Origin: Candidatus Gastranaerophilales bacterium | GTDB taxonomy: Bacteria; Cyanobacteriota; Vampirovibrionia; Gastranaerophilales; Gastranaerophilaceae | DNA: 64,000 nt | Direction: 5' to 3' | NCBI GenBank assembly: GCA_910587815.1 | Contig: CAJUNK010000012.1 | Coordinates: 1-64,000, forward strand | Shown: in pieces, positions 55,088 to 62,891 of the stretch | Position numbering within the stretch: the stretch's first letter is position 1 | Layout of the letters: the number at the start of each line of letters is the position of its first letter | Made by a program: the position numbers and the translations under genes | Notes under the pieces: model-generated | The model's database searches: none | What the model was told of the DNA's origin: nothing | Seen by the model: the letters and a program-made list of their open reading frames with translations, nothing else

Positions 55088-56077
55088 ATGGCAGTAAATA
55101 TTATTACAAGACAAGATGCGGAGGCTTTAATCCCTGTTGAAGCTTCGAGGGAAATTATTCAAAATGTACCCCAACGCTCAAAACTCTTACCTCTTATGAG
55201 ACGTTTGCCAAATATGACGGCATTACAGAAAACTATTCCTGTTTTGTCATCATTGCCGTCCGCAAGCTTTGTAAATGGAGACACAGGGCAAAAAGGTACA
55301 ACAAACGCAAAATGGGATAAATTACCCCTTACTGCAGAAGAATTAGCGGTAATTGTCCCAATTTCAGAAAACGTGCTAGCTGATGCAGATTACGATATTT
55401 GGGGCGAATTAAGGCCGCAAATCGAAGAAGCTTTTGGTGTTGCAATTGATGCAGCCATTGCATTTGGTACAAATAAACCTGCATCATGGCCGACTGCTAT
55501 TGTTCCCGCCGCTATTGCCGCAGGTAACAACGTGCAAATGGGGACAGGCACCGACCTTGCTTCCGAAATTATCGGACCAGACGGCTTAATGGCCAAGGTT
55601 GAAAATGACGGCTACAGGGTAAATGGCTTTTTTGCAGACGGCACAATGGAGGCATATTTAAGAGATTTGAGGGATAAAGAAAACAGATTTTTGTATACTC
55701 GCTCTCTTGAAGAATATACCCCGGACCGTTTAGTGGGTCGCCCTATATTTTACGATAATCAAGGTATTTTTGATGTAGCACAAGCCTTAATGATTGCGGG
55801 TGATTTCTCAAACGCAGTTTATGCAATTAGGCAGGATATGACATACAAAGTATTAACAGAGGCTGTGATACAAAATGCCGATGGCACGATTGCTTACAAC
55901 TTAGCACAACAGGATATGGTGGCATTGCGTTGTGTTATGCGCTTAGGCGTTCAAATTGCAGCGCCTATAACACGCAGAAATGAAAATAATGCAAATCGTT
56001 ATCCGTTTGCAGTTCTTCAACCTGCAAGCACGCAATCTACAAATACAGCAACTACTGATGAAAGTGAGGTTCAATAA
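55088..56077 (+). CDS. Major capsid protein (HK97 fold)
   Basis: A 329-residue capsid protein. Typical blocks are IIQNVPQRSKLLPLMRRLPNM, LTAEELAVIVPISENVLADA (E-loop and spine region), FYDNQGIFDVAQALMIAGDFSNAVYAIRQ (split) and RCVMRLGVQI, as in phage major capsid proteins of the HK97 superfamily. No protease gene precedes it and no N-terminal delta domain of large size exists, fitting a separate scaffold. AAAGGATTT precedes the start. Confidence 0.93.
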   Translation: MAVNIITRQDAEALIPVEASREIIQNVPQRSKLLPLMRRLPNMTALQKTIPVLSSLPSASFVNGDTGQKGTTNAKWDKLPLTAEELAVIVPISENVLADADYDIWGELRPQIEEAFGVAIDAAIAFGTNKPASWPTAIVPAAIAAGNNVQMGTGTDLASEIIGPDGLMAKVENDGYRVNGFFADGTMEAYLRDLRDKENRFLYTRSLEEYTPDRLVGRPIFYDNQGIFDVAQALMIAGDFSNAVYAIRQDMTYKVLTEAVIQNADGTIAYNLAQQDMVALRCVMRLGVQIAAPITRRNENNANRYPFAVLQPASTQSTNTATTDESEVQ

Positions 56078-56358
56078 TGGCATACGAAAAACATACTTGG
56101 AAAAAAGGGGAGAAAATAACTTCTGAACGTCTTAATAATCTGGAAACCGGGATTGAAGACAATAAGAACGAGATTACGGAAGCCTTTAAAGATATTGAAG
56201 AAATTTATCTGAAAATTGAAAACCTTGATAACTTAGTTGGTTTAGATGGGGAAGCAGAAGAAATTAAGCCGCTAAAAAAAGAGGCCCAATTATCCGATTT
56301 GATAGCTAAAACTAACGAATTAATCAGTACTCTTCAAAAAAGAGGTGTTCTCAAGTAA
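56077..56358 (+). CDS. Small coiled-coil head-associated protein
   Basis: A 93-residue protein starting MAYEKHTWKKGEKITSERLN, a common opening for phage head-fibre and fibre-base proteins, followed by an acidic helix with heptads. It overlaps the capsid gene by one base and is followed by a terminator. Head-fibre base or decoration is the best guess. Confidence 0.6.
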   Translation: MAYEKHTWKKGEKITSERLNNLETGIEDNKNEITEAFKDIEEIYLKIENLDNLVGLDGEAEEIKPLKKEAQLSDLIAKTNELISTLQKRGVLK

Positions 56359-56369
56359 GAAAGGCATCA

Positions 56370-56393
56370 GGGGGATTTTATCCCCCTCCTTTT
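56370..56393 (+). terminator. Terminator after the head genes
   Basis: GGGGGAT, TTT and ATCCCCC form a 7-bp stem followed by CCTTTT. It separates head genes from the fibre gene. Confidence 0.8.
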
Positions 56394-56418
56394 AATCCAA
56401 TTACACATAGGAGCAAAA

Positions 56419-58509
56419 ATGGATAAACAATTAGTGGGACAATTGCCTGATATCACGCAATCATCAAATGATGATGAAATTATGATAATTACAGACATTG
56501 AAACTAATCAATTAAGAAAAGAAAAAATTTCGGATTTCATAACAGATTTAATTTCTGTTGATGCAAATAATGGGCTAAACAAAGGCAATGACGGCAAAAT
56601 GTTTGTTGTTGATGCAGCAAATGCTGATAATATCACAAGTGGAACCTTACCCGTTGACAGGCTGCCAAATAGCGGGGTAAGCGCCGGCTCTTACCCTTAC
56701 CCTGTTAATCTTCAAGTAAATGACAAAGGACAAATTGTATCCGTTCAAGCAGGTGAACCTGGAGCAAATAACGCCAATACAGATTTATCAAACATAACTG
56801 AGGCAGGAAAAGAAATAATAAAGCAAAATTCAGGCTCTTCCCTTCCTATTGGCACGATGTTCTTTTCCCAGGGTTTTGTGGATGAAACAAAAGGCCTTCA
56901 AATTAAAGCAAACGGGCAGATTTTATCCAATAATGCCAATACTAAAGGTTTTATTAACTGGGTAGCTGAAAGTGCTGCGCTAAACCCTGATTTTGCAACA
57001 ACCGAACAAAACTGGCAAGCTGAAGCTGCGCTTAGCCCAGATGGTGTGTGTGGGAAATATGTAATAAATTATGGCACGGATAATGAAATTGTATCCGTTA
57101 GATTGCCAAAAATGCCTGACTGGGCTGTGCAGAGTATATATGGTAATGTTCCTGTTATTCCTGATGGTTTAACTGTTGGTCTTACTGATGGTATTAATAA
57201 TTTTGGTTTAATTTATTCTTCTGATGGTAATCGTATATTGGCCCACTCTAATGATTATGGTGTGCCTACTGGTTCTGCTATTGCCTCTGGTAGCGTTAAC
57301 CCAAAAGTTAATACTACTCTTGGTTTTGCTTCTAAAACTGGTCTCAAAGCTCTTTTATCTGACATAACCTCTACAAAAATCAAAGGCGCATGGTATATCC
57401 AAATAGCCACAGGCCAGAAAACAGAAGTTAATATAACAAATAAAATTGAATTAAATAGTCCATATTCTTTAATGGATTTTAAATATACCCCTGGGCCTGT
57501 ATATAATTTAAGTTGGAAACAAGGTGGAAGCACTATAACAAAAGCCGCTTATCCTGCCTTGTATAATGCATTTTTAATAGAAAATAATCCTGAAATTGAA
57601 GTGGGCACAACATCTAATATTGATGGATGGCAATACACAAAACGCGGATGGCCTGAGGTTAAATTGTCCACAGATAGTGATATAACGGATTATGATGTAG
57701 TTTTGGATAAAACAGCTGAAAGCGCCATATTACCATCAAAAGCAAAAGTAACATATTTAGATGTGTCAAAATCCGTACCTGTTGTTCCCGCTGACCTTAC
57801 AAAAACTACACCTTTTGCTGATGGTGTTAATAGTTATGGGTTTTCTACCAATGGGTATGCATCTAATACATCACGCCTCTTTTCTTCTATTGATGATTCC
57901 ACCGCTACTGTTGGTACTACTGGTACTTTGAAGCCTAGTTCTAATAATATAGTTGGTCGTATTGGTGATGTGGATGGTTATACTAATCTTGTTACCAATT
58001 TATCAAGCCTTGCATCCAATGATTTTTATCTTTATTGGTATGTGGGTAAAACTGTTCAAAATGCAAATTTGATAGATGTGGCAAGGATTGAGGAAATAAA
58101 AGCTAATATAACCCAATTAGATGGCCCTTGGGGTCCATCAAGCGGGTTTAGCATGAGCGATATTGCATTGCCCGTATTAAATGAAACCACCCCATTGCAT
58201 TTTGATTTATCGGATGTACTGCCCAATGATGGCAATGAATATGAAATAAGGTTTACGGTTGAAATACAAACAGCAGCAAAGCAATTTGCAGGCGTCAATG
58301 TAGATATCTTTGGTGTTAATAATTATAACAAAGGGAAGCTACAGGTTGGAATAACAACCCCTGCAAATGTAGTAGTTAGTACAATTCAATCAGGTACGGC
58401 AGTTATAGGCGCTGATAGAAGGCTTCAAATTAATTATTACAATGGCACAGCTGCAGGAAAAATTCTAAACTTTTGGCTAAATTCTATCAGAAGAAAGGGA
58501 ATAGTTTAA
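56419..58509 (+). CDS. Tail fibre / receptor-binding protein
   Basis: A 696-residue fibre. The N-terminus (QLPDITQSSNDDEIMIITDI, NITSGTLPVDRLPN) is a standard attachment and shaft region. Two related internal segments follow (about residues 242-330 and 456-555), each starting VPV(I/V)P and containing DG(I/V)N(N/S)(F/Y)GL/F. Between and after them the chain has a WKQGGSTITKAAYPALYNAF collar-like block and a C-terminal jelly-roll-like segment. It has its own GGAGCAAAA site after a terminator. It probably binds the host surface. Confidence 0.75.
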   Translation: MDKQLVGQLPDITQSSNDDEIMIITDIETNQLRKEKISDFITDLISVDANNGLNKGNDGKMFVVDAANADNITSGTLPVDRLPNSGVSAGSYPYPVNLQVNDKGQIVSVQAGEPGANNANTDLSNITEAGKEIIKQNSGSSLPIGTMFFSQGFVDETKGLQIKANGQILSNNANTKGFINWVAESAALNPDFATTEQNWQAEAALSPDGVCGKYVINYGTDNEIVSVRLPKMPDWAVQSIYGNVPVIPDGLTVGLTDGINNFGLIYSSDGNRILAHSNDYGVPTGSAIASGSVNPKVNTTLGFASKTGLKALLSDITSTKIKGAWYIQIATGQKTEVNITNKIELNSPYSLMDFKYTPGPVYNLSWKQGGSTITKAAYPALYNAFLIENNPEIEVGTTSNIDGWQYTKRGWPEVKLSTDSDITDYDVVLDKTAESAILPSKAKVTYLDVSKSVPVVPADLTKTTPFADGVNSYGFSTNGYASNTSRLFSSIDDSTATVGTTGTLKPSSNNIVGRIGDVDGYTNLVTNLSSLASNDFYLYWYVGKTVQNANLIDVARIEEIKANITQLDGPWGPSSGFSMSDIALPVLNETTPLHFDLSDVLPNDGNEYEIRFTVEIQTAAKQFAGVNVDIFGVNNYNKGKLQVGITTPANVVVSTIQSGTAVIGADRRLQINYYNGTAAGKILNFWLNSIRRKGIV

Positions 58510-58973
58510 TGAAATATTATGCATACATACAAGATGAAAATATAAATGGCGTTGGAAGCGTGCCACAGATAACTGATGGTGTGAAATCCGTTGAAATACC
58601 GCAAACGGTTTACAACAATATTGAACAATATACTTTTGATGGCAAGAAAATTGTTTTAAATCCTGATTATGAAGCTGAACAAGTTCAAAAAAAGCGTGAG
58701 GAATTGGATAAATTATCTTTAACAAAACGTGAAGTTTTCCTTGTCCTTTATAAAGATAAAAAAATCACGCCTGACCAATTAAAAGCACAGATTGAAGATG
58801 CCGAAGCTTTGATTGAATTTGAATATGCAAATGATTATTTCAGGGGTAACCCTTTAATTAATCTAATAGGTGAAAAGCTTGGATATACAACGGATGAACT
58901 TGATTATTTGTTTGAAACCGGTGAATTGCCTGCAAAAGATGATGTAAATAATTTCAAAGCAGACGGTAAATAA
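58509..58973 (+). CDS. Fibre-associated hypothetical protein
   Basis: A 154-residue protein whose ATG overlaps the fibre stop (TAATG). A beta N-terminal part (YYAYIQDENINGVGSVPQ) precedes a helical part (KREVFLVLYKDKKITPDQLKAQIEDAEALIEF, quoted only in part). This arrangement suits a fibre-assembly or fibre-capping protein. Its acidic helix block also appears in many phage proteins after the fibre gene. Confidence 0.6.
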   Translation: MKYYAYIQDENINGVGSVPQITDGVKSVEIPQTVYNNIEQYTFDGKKIVLNPDYEAEQVQKKREELDKLSLTKREVFLVLYKDKKITPDQLKAQIEDAEALIEFEYANDYFRGNPLINLIGEKLGYTTDELDYLFETGELPAKDDVNNFKADGK

Positions 58974-58982
58974 TGCAGAAAA

Positions 58983-59023
58983 TGTCTGAATCGAAAAATC
59001 AATCAACAACGATATTTCAGACA
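58983..59023. repeat. Hairpin between fibre and lysis genes
   Basis: TGTCTGAA (58983-58990) and TTCAGACA (59016-59023) are perfect inverse copies 25 bases apart. There is no T-tract, so termination is doubtful. Confidence 0.5.
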
Positions 59024-59060
59024 ATGAGTTGTAAATAATAAAAATTGATGGTGTAAATAA

Positions 59061-59582
59061 ATGGCAAAAGGCAGATTTTTAACCCAAAAAGCATTAATAA
59101 GGCAATTAGACGAAAAAGGCATGTATAAAGTTTCAGAAAATGAACTTTATATGGATGAGGACGGCACGATATATCTTGTTTGGCGCCTTTTTCAAACCGA
59201 TAATTTTACCTGGATAAATTCAAGCGATTGGGATATCAGATGCAGCCACCTGCATGATGTAGGCTGCAAATATCATCAAATTGTTAAAGTTAATTTAACT
59301 GAAACTGAACTTTATCAAAGGGGCTTATTAATACCTTTGTATGAGATGGAAAATGCCTATTGTAAGGATATTCCTGCTAAATATTTAGAGATTATAAACG
59401 TTTCAGGGCATTTTATAAATAATTTGTTTTATCGAATGTTAAAGGCATCCGGTGCACCGAAGGTTATTCAATGCCTTTATAGGGCCGGGGTTTCTTTAAA
59501 TTTCAACTGGTTTTTAACCGGAAAAGAAAAAATCGATTTAAACAAAATTTATGACATAGAGTGGAATTCTGAAAAGGGATAA
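59061..59582 (+). CDS. DUF1353-like protein of the lysis module
   Basis: A 173-residue protein. WINSSDWDIRCSHLHDVGCKYH carries an SHLHD-type His/Asp block like that of the DUF1353 family, found near phage lysis genes. Helical and aromatic after residue 110. The link to lysis rests on position (between fibre and amidase genes). Confidence 0.55.
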   Translation: MAKGRFLTQKALIRQLDEKGMYKVSENELYMDEDGTIYLVWRLFQTDNFTWINSSDWDIRCSHLHDVGCKYHQIVKVNLTETELYQRGLLIPLYEMENAYCKDIPAKYLEIINVSGHFINNLFYRMLKASGAPKVIQCLYRAGVSLNFNWFLTGKEKIDLNKIYDIEWNSEKG

Positions 59583-59585
59583 AAA

Positions 59586-59807
59586 ATGAATTTAAGTTTG
59601 GAATTAGCAATATCAATAATTATTCAATTAATAGCAATAGGTATATTTATTGGAGTTTATAAAACCACAATCGCTTTCATGCAAAAGCAAATCGAAGATT
59701 TAAAAGAAGACATGCGTAAGTATAACAATATTTTGGAACGCATGATCAGAGTTGAAGATAGTACAAAATCAGCGCATCACAGACTAGACACCATAGAGAG
59801 GCGATAA
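59586..59807 (+). CDS. Holin-like small membrane protein
   Basis: A 73-residue protein with one N-terminal transmembrane helix (LELAISIIIQLIAIGIFIGVY) and a cytoplasmic coiled coil (residues about 33-73). It directly precedes the amidase gene (no gap), the holin/spanin-like position. Single-helix holins and XhlA-like proteins look like this. No second candidate holin exists nearby. Confidence 0.6.
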   Translation: MNLSLELAISIIIQLIAIGIFIGVYKTTIAFMQKQIEDLKEDMRKYNNILERMIRVEDSTKSAHHRLDTIERR

Positions 59808-60311
59808 ATGAAAAGAATTATAATACACTGGACGGCGGGAACATACACCCCAAATAATGAAGAATTGAAACATTATCATTATTTGATAGGATATATGAGC
59901 GCAAATAAGTCAGCCTACGTTAAAGATGGCATCTGCAAACCAGAAGATAATTTAAACTGTTATGATGGTAAATATGCGGCACACACAGGCGGAGGCAACA
60001 CAGGAAGCATAGGTATTGCAATATGTGGCAATGCAGGCTTTAAATGCGCATCCAATCAAGGAAAATATCCACTTCAAAAAGTGCAGTTTGAAAAGATGTA
60101 TAAAACTGTAGCAGAACTTTGTAAAAAATATGCAATTGTAATTTCAAAGGCCACGGTATTTACACATTATGAATTTGGTAAAGAACATCCTGAAACCGCA
60201 AGCAAAGGTAAACCTGATATTAATTTTATTCCATACGAGCCAAACATCACCCCAGATGCTGTAGGTGATTTTATCCGTGACAAGGTGAAGTGGTATTATG
60301 AAAGGGTTTGA
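59808..60311 (+). CDS. Endolysin: N-acetylmuramoyl-L-alanine amidase (Amidase_2)
   Basis: A 167-residue amidase of the PGRP/T7-lysozyme type. Zinc ligands and active residues: His7 (IIIHWTAG), the KYAAHTGGGN block, GSIGIAICGNAG, and FTHYEFGKEHPE with a later KGKPDINF. It cleaves between muramic acid and L-alanine. It consists of a catalytic domain without a wall-binding domain, common for phages of double-membrane hosts. A palindrome begins 2 bases after the stop. Confidence 0.9.
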   Translation: MKRIIIHWTAGTYTPNNEELKHYHYLIGYMSANKSAYVKDGICKPEDNLNCYDGKYAAHTGGGNTGSIGIAICGNAGFKCASNQGKYPLQKVQFEKMYKTVAELCKKYAIVISKATVFTHYEFGKEHPETASKGKPDINFIPYEPNITPDAVGDFIRDKVKWYYERV

Positions 60312-60312
60312 A

Positions 60313-60336
60313 CATTTTCCCGACGTCGGGAAAATG
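60313..60336. repeat. Palindrome P1 (24 bp, perfect)
   Basis: CATTTTCCCGAC is followed directly by its inverse complement, centred on GACGTC. It is followed by GGTGTAT, as is palindrome P2 55 bases downstream. Confidence 0.9.
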
Positions 60337-60365
60337 GTGTATTTGTTTGAGACATAAGGGTTTAG

Positions 60366-60393
60366 ACCATTTTGTTGACGTCAACAAAATGGT
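60366..60393. repeat. Palindrome P2 (28 bp, perfect)
   Basis: ACCATTTTGTTGAC is followed directly by its inverse complement, again centred on GACGTC with CATTTT/AAAATG outer arms. It overlaps a promoter, so it is probably an operator. Confidence 0.9.
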
Positions 60394-60400
60394 GTATAAT
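60372..60400 (+). promoter_or_regulatory. Promoter embedded in palindrome P2
   Basis: TTGTTG (60372-60377), a 17-base spacer and a perfect TATAAT (60395-60400). The spacer contains the right half of P2, so a dimeric protein bound to P2 would block RNA polymerase. Confidence 0.55.
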
Positions 60401-60406
60401 ATAATT

Positions 60407-60486
60407 ACTAAGCTATTTTCTCCAGGGAACTATAGCAATATTATTTTAAACGGCGCACTCGTCATTTCGGCGGTGCGCTGTTTTAT
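60407..60486 (+). ncRNA. Candidate phage small RNA
   Basis: A transcript from the P2 promoter would start near 60407 and end at the hairpin CGGCGCAC/GTGCGCTG (60451-60480) followed by TTTTATAT. It is about 80 bases long with no ribosome site or worthwhile frame. A 5' stem-loop GCTAT/ATAGC (near 60412-60435) with an internal TTCT/GGAA pairing precedes an unpaired AT-rich stretch. The function is unknown; control of lysis or the lysogenic state is possible. Confidence 0.5.
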
Positions 60487-60499
60487 ATATACTCTTACC

Positions 60500-60521
60500 G
60501 TTCACAAATTTATTTGTGAAC
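60500..60521. repeat. Hairpin between sRNA and small membrane protein
   Basis: GTTCACAAAT, TT and ATTTGTGAAC form a perfect 10-bp stem. It lies between the sRNA terminator and the 3' end of the leftward small gene; no T-tract adjoins on the plus strand. Confidence 0.6.
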
Positions 60522-60630
60522 CATTTTGCAAAAAAAAAGGGTTAAGAAATTATTAACAAAAATTTAGAAAAATGTTAATAAATCTAAATCTTATTAATAT
60601 TTTTGCCTTGAAATTTTAATAAATCTGTTT

Positions 60631-60744
60631 TTAGATAGTGTTGCATAGTAAAGTTATCAAAGCGTAAGCCATTACAGCCTTTCCCAATTCCAAATTTACT
60701 AAATGCCAAATAAACAAAAGAATCAATATTCCTTTTAATATCAT
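60631..60744 (-). CDS. Hidden 37-residue hydrophobic peptide
   Basis: A tiny gene with one of the best ribosome sites in the window (AAGGAGGAG, 4-6 bases before the ATG). The peptide begins MILKGILILLFIWHLVNLEL and continues with a second hydrophobic stretch (AVMAYALITLLCNTI). It would be a membrane peptide. It is leftward, opposite to the late genes and convergent with the candidate sRNA. Small toxins of type I systems and morons look like this; no antisense partner is proven. Confidence 0.6.
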   Translation of the reverse strand: MILKGILILLFIWHLVNLELGKAVMAYALITLLCNTI

Positions 60745-60778
60745 TTCTCCTCCTTATTTTTTATGTTAAAATTCCACT

Positions 60779-60961
60779 ATGCTTAAATTAACTAAACTTG
60801 ATAAAAATGCAAATTGTAACTGCTTTTTTTGCCTTTATCAGAATAAAGCTGATTATCAAATTGCTATAGTTGCACCTGATAATGCGGGGCATTATAACCA
60901 TATCTGTAAAGAATGTTTAAAACAATTGCAAAAAGAATTTATAAATATAGAAATTGAATAA
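60779..60961 (+). CDS. Small zinc-finger protein at the prophage right end
   Basis: A 60-residue protein with CNCFFCLYQ near the N-terminus and HICKECLKQL near the C-terminus, a four-cysteine zinc site. An extended -10 (TGTTAAAAT) ends 6 bases before the ATG, so its mRNA may be leaderless. It is the last gene before attR. Function unknown. Confidence 0.55.
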   Translation: MLKLTKLDKNANCNCFFCLYQNKADYQIAIVAPDNAGHYNHICKECLKQLQKEFINIEIE

Positions 60962-61129
60962 ATTTTTAAAATCATTCTCAGAAAATTCTCAGATTTTGTG
61001 TAAAATCCATAAATATTGTAAAATGCGTAAAATACACAAAAGTTAAAAGTTTGCCTAAAACCCTTAATTTTTGGGTATTGTGTAAAAACTGTAAAAGATG
61101 TAAAATAGGTAAAAGTGCCGATGTACTGC

Positions 61130-61172
61130 TTCGTAATGAATAGGTCAAGGGTTCGAGTCCCTTTATCGGCTT
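61130..61172 (+). repeat. attR (43-bp core)
   Basis: Identical to 24082-24124, the 3' part of tRNA-Thr. Upstream GCCGAT bases (61117-61122) faintly echo the tRNA 5' end but no cloverleaf is possible. It marks the right end of the prophage. Confidence 0.92.
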
Positions 61173-61204
61173 AGTTTTGAACTAATTTGGAAAGGTTTTT
61201 TATT

Positions 61205-62389
61205 ATGAAATTTAAAGAAATAAAACAAAATATTTTGTACTGTGGCTTAAATGACAAGGGTCGAGTTATATTTGATGAATTGATACCATTAGAAAATGGT
61301 ACAACATACAATTCTTATTTGATATTTGGTTCTGATAAAACTGCATTAATTGATACAATGTACCCACCATTTTGTGAAGAATTTTTAAAAAATCTTGACG
61401 AAAACGGCATAAAAAATATTGATTTTATAATTGCAAACCATGGGGAGCAAGACCATAGTGGTTCAATTCCTGCTTTAGTTGAAAAATTTCCTAATGCAAA
61501 AATAGTAACAAATGCTGTCTGCAAAGGAAATATTATGGAAATGCTTTTAGTAGATGAAGATAAATTTATCACCATAAAAGACGGGGATGAAATTTCATTA
61601 GGTGGTAAAACTTTGAAATTCATTTCAGCGCCTGGCGTACACTGGCCTGATACAATGTTTACGCATCTATTAGAAGATAATCTTCTTTTTACTTGTGATT
61701 TTCTTGGTTCACATTTGCCATTTGAAGACTTGTTTTCTAAATGTGATGAAGCTCAAATAGATTCAGCAAAAAGATACTATGCAGAAATTATGATGCCATT
61801 CCGTCAGCTTTGTAAAAAATATTTAAATGTTATTGAAAATATTAATCCCAACATGATTTTACCAAGCCATGGGCCTATCCACAATAAGCCTGAATTTATA
61901 CTCGATTTATATAAAGACTGGACAGCTGATATGCCAAAAAATTTGGTTTTAATTCCTTATGTTTCTATGTATAAAAGCGTTCAGGAAATGGCTTTTTATT
62001 TAAAAGAAAAGCTTGAAGCAAAGGGTATAAAAACTCTTTGTTATGATATTGTTGAGGATGGACTTGGTGATATTGCAATGAATTTAGTGGACGCTGCTAC
62101 TATTGTTCTTGGTGCCTCTATGGTTTTAGCTTCTCCTCATCCTGCGGCTGCAAATGTAGCATATATTGCAAATCTTTTAAAACCAAAAGCTAAATTTGCT
62201 TCATTTATAGGTTCTTATGGGTGGGGCGGCAATTTATTTGATAAATTAGGTGAAATGCTCTCTGGGCTGAAGGTTCAGGTGATTGAGCCCGTGCTTGTAA
62301 AAGGAAAACCTTCATCTGCTGATTTAGAAAAGTTAGATATTATGGCAGAAAGCATATTTAATGCGCATAAAGATGCTCAGTTGTTATAA
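61205..62389 (+). CDS. fprA: Flavodiiron protein (FprA-type A flavoprotein)
   Basis: A 394-residue two-domain protein. The N-terminal metallo-beta-lactamase-like domain carries the diiron ligands: NHGEQDHSG (His79, Glu81, Asp83, His84), GVHWPDT, CDFLGSH and SHGPIH. The C-terminal half (from about 250) is a flavodoxin domain binding FMN (IPYVSMYKSVQEMA, GSYGWGG). It reduces O2 to water or NO to N2O, protecting anaerobes. The ATG at 61205 follows GGAAAGG; an upstream ATG inside that site is unlikely. In the phage-free chromosome it would lie just after tRNA-Thr. Confidence 0.93.
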   Translation: MKFKEIKQNILYCGLNDKGRVIFDELIPLENGTTYNSYLIFGSDKTALIDTMYPPFCEEFLKNLDENGIKNIDFIIANHGEQDHSGSIPALVEKFPNAKIVTNAVCKGNIMEMLLVDEDKFITIKDGDEISLGGKTLKFISAPGVHWPDTMFTHLLEDNLLFTCDFLGSHLPFEDLFSKCDEAQIDSAKRYYAEIMMPFRQLCKKYLNVIENINPNMILPSHGPIHNKPEFILDLYKDWTADMPKNLVLIPYVSMYKSVQEMAFYLKEKLEAKGIKTLCYDIVEDGLGDIAMNLVDAATIVLGASMVLASPHPAAANVAYIANLLKPKAKFASFIGSYGWGGNLFDKLGEMLSGLKVQVIEPVLVKGKPSSADLEKLDIMAESIFNAHKDAQLL

Positions 62390-62410
62390 TATCTAAGTCA
62401 TAACCGAATT

Positions 62411-62445
62411 TGCCTGCAAATTTCCTGTTTGCAGGCATTTTTTAT
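62411..62445 (+). terminator. fprA terminator
   Basis: TGCCTGCAAA and TTTGCAGGCA form a perfect 10-bp stem with a 7-base loop, then TTTTTTATAAAA. Confidence 0.9.
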
Positions 62446-62446
62446 A

Positions 62447-62498
62447 AAAAAAAATCGGTGCGGCACAACTTTTTTTATAAAGTTTCTGCCATGCCGCA
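62447..62498 (-). terminator. Minus-strand terminator
   Basis: TGCGGCA (62459-62465) and TGCCGCA (62492-62498) pair, with an inner AACTTT/AAAGTT stem. On the minus strand a run of nine T follows. It is about 390 bases past the response-regulator stop, facing it. Confidence 0.6.
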
Positions 62499-62891
62499 AA
62501 TCAGATTTTTACGTGAACAACTTTTCGGGTGCTGATTTGTAACCGATTTCAACAGCATTTTGCTGCAATTTTATATAGTAAAAATAAATTTTACTTTTAA
62601 AAAGCGCAAAATACCTTAAAATAAAATAATGCAAAATTTTTTTGAACTGCATTATTTTTGTAACCTTTAAAATTATTATAATCATTTTTTTATTTTTTGC
62701 CAAGAATGTTTTACGATTTTATCAATATATTTCGATTAGAAATAGAGGGATAAAATTATTTTGAAATAATAAATCTAATCGCTATATATTGATAAAATAT
62801 TAAGAAATATAAAATTTGTAAACCATTATTTATCAATACATTACTAAGCGAAATATATTGATAAAATTAATTAGTATTGTATAAATTATTA
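62499..62891. other. Convergent intergenic region with inverted repeats
   Basis: No gene is apparent between the minus-strand terminator and the response-regulator stop. A 25-base motif ATTTTATCAATATATTTCGATTAGA (given here only as blocks ATTTTATCAATATAT and CGATTAGA) is found at 62716-62740. An inverted copy with two mismatches is at 62774-62798, a 19-base inverted copy at 62849-62867, and a weak forward copy at about 62826-62840. Confidence 0.55.

Larger units (their letters stand above)
24082..61172 (+). mobile_element. Complete tailed-phage prophage (about 37 kb)
   Basis: The element runs from a 43-bp repeat at the 3' end of tRNA-Thr to the identical repeat at 61130-61172. It contains integrase beside the tRNA, a leftward early operon, a repressor, packaging, tail, head, fibre and lysis genes. 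A long tape measure, NlpC/P60 tail protein and J-like tip protein indicate a siphovirus with a long non-contractile tail; no sheath gene was seen. No core gene appears broken, so it may be inducible. Confidence 0.92.

Noticed and set aside
57130..58010. Variable repeats of the retroelement within the tail fibre
   Set aside because: The related segments differ by T-ending codon usage and insertions, not by substitutions at adenines, and no matching template exists in the window.
60308..60556. 82-codon plus-strand frame after the endolysin
   Set aside because: It runs through two perfect palindromes, a promoter and a terminator; the coding signal is accidental.
62509..62703. 64-codon minus-strand frame in the intergenic region
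   Set aside because: AT-rich low-complexity Lys/Ile/Tyr sequence with no ribosome site.
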